DNA from: Oscillospiraceae bacterium
GTDB taxonomy: Bacteria; Bacillota; Clostridia; Oscillospirales; Oscillospiraceae
Assembly (NCBI GenBank): GCA_017435245.1
Contig: JAFSFK010000092.1
Coordinates: forward strand, 1-7,197
Direction of reading: 5' to 3'
DNA length: 7,197 nucleotides
Notes under the pieces: generated by a model
Database searches by the model: none
What the model saw: only the letters and a program-made list of their open reading frames with translations
Told to the model about the DNA's origin: nothing
Made by a program: the position numbers and the translations under genes
Part shown: positions 6,491 through 7,197 of the stretch, in pieces
Layout: each line of letters opens with the position of its first letter
Position numbering within the stretch: position 1 is the first letter of the stretch

Positions 6491-7197
6491 TTATTTGCCG
6501 TCGACCATAGCCTGGACCTTGATGGGCAGGCCGAAGAGGTTGATGAAGCCCTCTGCATCCTTCTGGTTGTAGTCGCTCTCACCGAAGGTGGCGATCTCCT
6601 CGGAGTACAAAGAGTAGGGACTCCAGACACCGGCGTTGATCATATTGCCCTTGTACAGCTTCAGCCGCACCTTGCCGGTGACCCGCTCCTGGGTCTTATC
6701 CACGAAGGCTGCCAGAGCCTCACGCAGGGGGGTGAACCACTGACCGTTGTAGACCAGCTCGGCATAGGTGATGCTAAGGCGCTGCTTTTCGTGCAGGGTC
6801 ATCTTGTCAAGACAAATGCTTTCCAGAACGCTGTGTGCCTTGTACAGGATGGAGCCGCCGGGAGTTTCATAAACACCACGGCACTTCATACCCACCAGAC
6901 GGTTCTCCACGATGTCCAGCAGGCCAATGCCGTTGGCGCCGCCGATCTCATTGAGCTTGAGAATGATATTCTTGGCGCTCATCTTCTCATCGTTGAGTGC
7001 TACGGGAACGCCCTGCTCAAAATCCAGGGTGATGTATGTAGGCGCATCGGGTGCCTGGATGGGGGAAACGCCCATCTCCAGGAAGCCGGGCTTTTCGTAC
7101 TGAGGCTCGTTGCCGGTGTCCTCCAGATCCAGACCCTCATGGCTCAGATGCCACAGGTTCTTGTCCTTGGAGTAGTTGGTCTCCCGGTTGATCTTCA
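6491..7197 (-). CDS. argG: Argininosuccinate synthase, 5' part missing (cut by window edge)
   Basis: ATP-dependent ligase that joins citrulline and aspartate to make argininosuccinate. The frame is open through the right edge; 234 residues up to the TAA at 6491-6493 are visible, so about 165-175 N-terminal residues including the ATP-binding PP-loop lie outside. The fragment opens with [20 protein letters not shown], whose two Ser residues (fragment positions 9 and 18) match the citrulline-binding serines 180 and 189 of the human enzyme. VENR (Glu 97) and GVYE (Tyr 109) match its other citrulline contacts. The usual KSRG between them reads KCRG here (Cys 105). The C-terminal tail after the synthase domain (about 184-234) is the oligomerisation region. 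A Met at 7075 is internal, not the start. It is the first visible gene of the operon, 83 nt before argH; the operon promoter is not in the window. Confidence 0.97.
   Translation of the reverse strand, partial: KINRETNYSKDKNLWHLSHEGLDLEDTGNEPQYEKPGFLEMGVSPIQAPDAPTYITLDFEQGVPVALNDEKMSAKNIILKLNEIGGANGIGLLDIVENRLVGMKCRGVYETPGGSILYKAHSVLESICLDKMTLHEKQRLSITYAELVYNGQWFTPLREALAAFVDKTQERVTGKVRLKLYKGNMINAGVWSPYSLYSEEIATFGESDYNQKDAEGFINLFGLPIKVQAMVDGK

Noticed and set aside
5664..6572. Plus-strand open frame (302 codons) opposite argH, crossing the argG-argH gap
   Set aside because: It has low-complexity shadow composition and no family motifs, and it runs straight through the hairpin into the argG complement. 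It is treated as a by-product of argH codon use.
1..7197. Search for mobile elements, CRISPR arrays, tRNA or rRNA genes and phage or defence genes
   Set aside because: Coding sequence of the arginine operon fills all but short gaps; no direct-repeat array, transposase frame, tRNA-like sequence or attachment site was seen on reading both strands.

Overview
The window is almost entirely one minus-strand operon for de novo arginine biosynthesis. In the direction of transcription (right to left) the order is argG (5' end cut off by the right edge), argH, argC, argJ, argB, argD and argF (3' end cut off by the left edge). Every gene was identified from family motifs in its translation. The five complete genes are intact, with no frameshift or internal stop.

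Organism: the strong AAGGAG/AAAGGAGG-type Shine-Dalgarno sites, very tight gene packing, moderately GC-rich coding sequence and gene order suggest a Firmicute of the Clostridia, perhaps an Oscillospiraceae/Ruminococcaceae-like gut anaerobe. This is an inference from style and protein flavour, since no taxonomic marker is present.

Layout: 6491-7197 is the C-terminal part of argininosuccinate synthase. 6408-6490 is the only real intergenic gap and holds a 15-bp-stem inverted repeat just upstream of the argH ribosome binding site. 5034-6407 is argininosuccinate lyase, which overlaps argC by 4 nt (ATGA). 4114-5037 is argC, encoding the short 'type 2' N-acetyl-gamma-glutamyl-phosphate reductase. 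2881-4095 is argJ, 2010-2870 argB, 835-1998 argD and 1-822 argF. Gaps from argC to argF are 10-18 nt, and at three junctions the ribosome binding site overlaps the upstream stop codon, suggesting coupled translation.

Pathway: ArgJ makes N-acetylglutamate and recycles acetyl groups from N-acetylornithine. ArgB phosphorylates N-acetylglutamate, ArgC reduces the product to the semialdehyde, ArgD transaminates it to N-acetylornithine, and ArgJ releases ornithine. ArgF carbamoylates ornithine to citrulline, and ArgG and ArgH convert citrulline to arginine. No argA, argE, carAB or argR lies in the window. An acetyl-recycling pathway needs neither argE nor, if ArgJ is bifunctional, argA. The operon promoter should lie beyond the right edge.

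This is a well-understood metabolic region and I found no new system. The points most worth a second look are the type 2 ArgC, the argG-argH hairpin, and a Ser-to-Cys change in a conserved ArgG motif.
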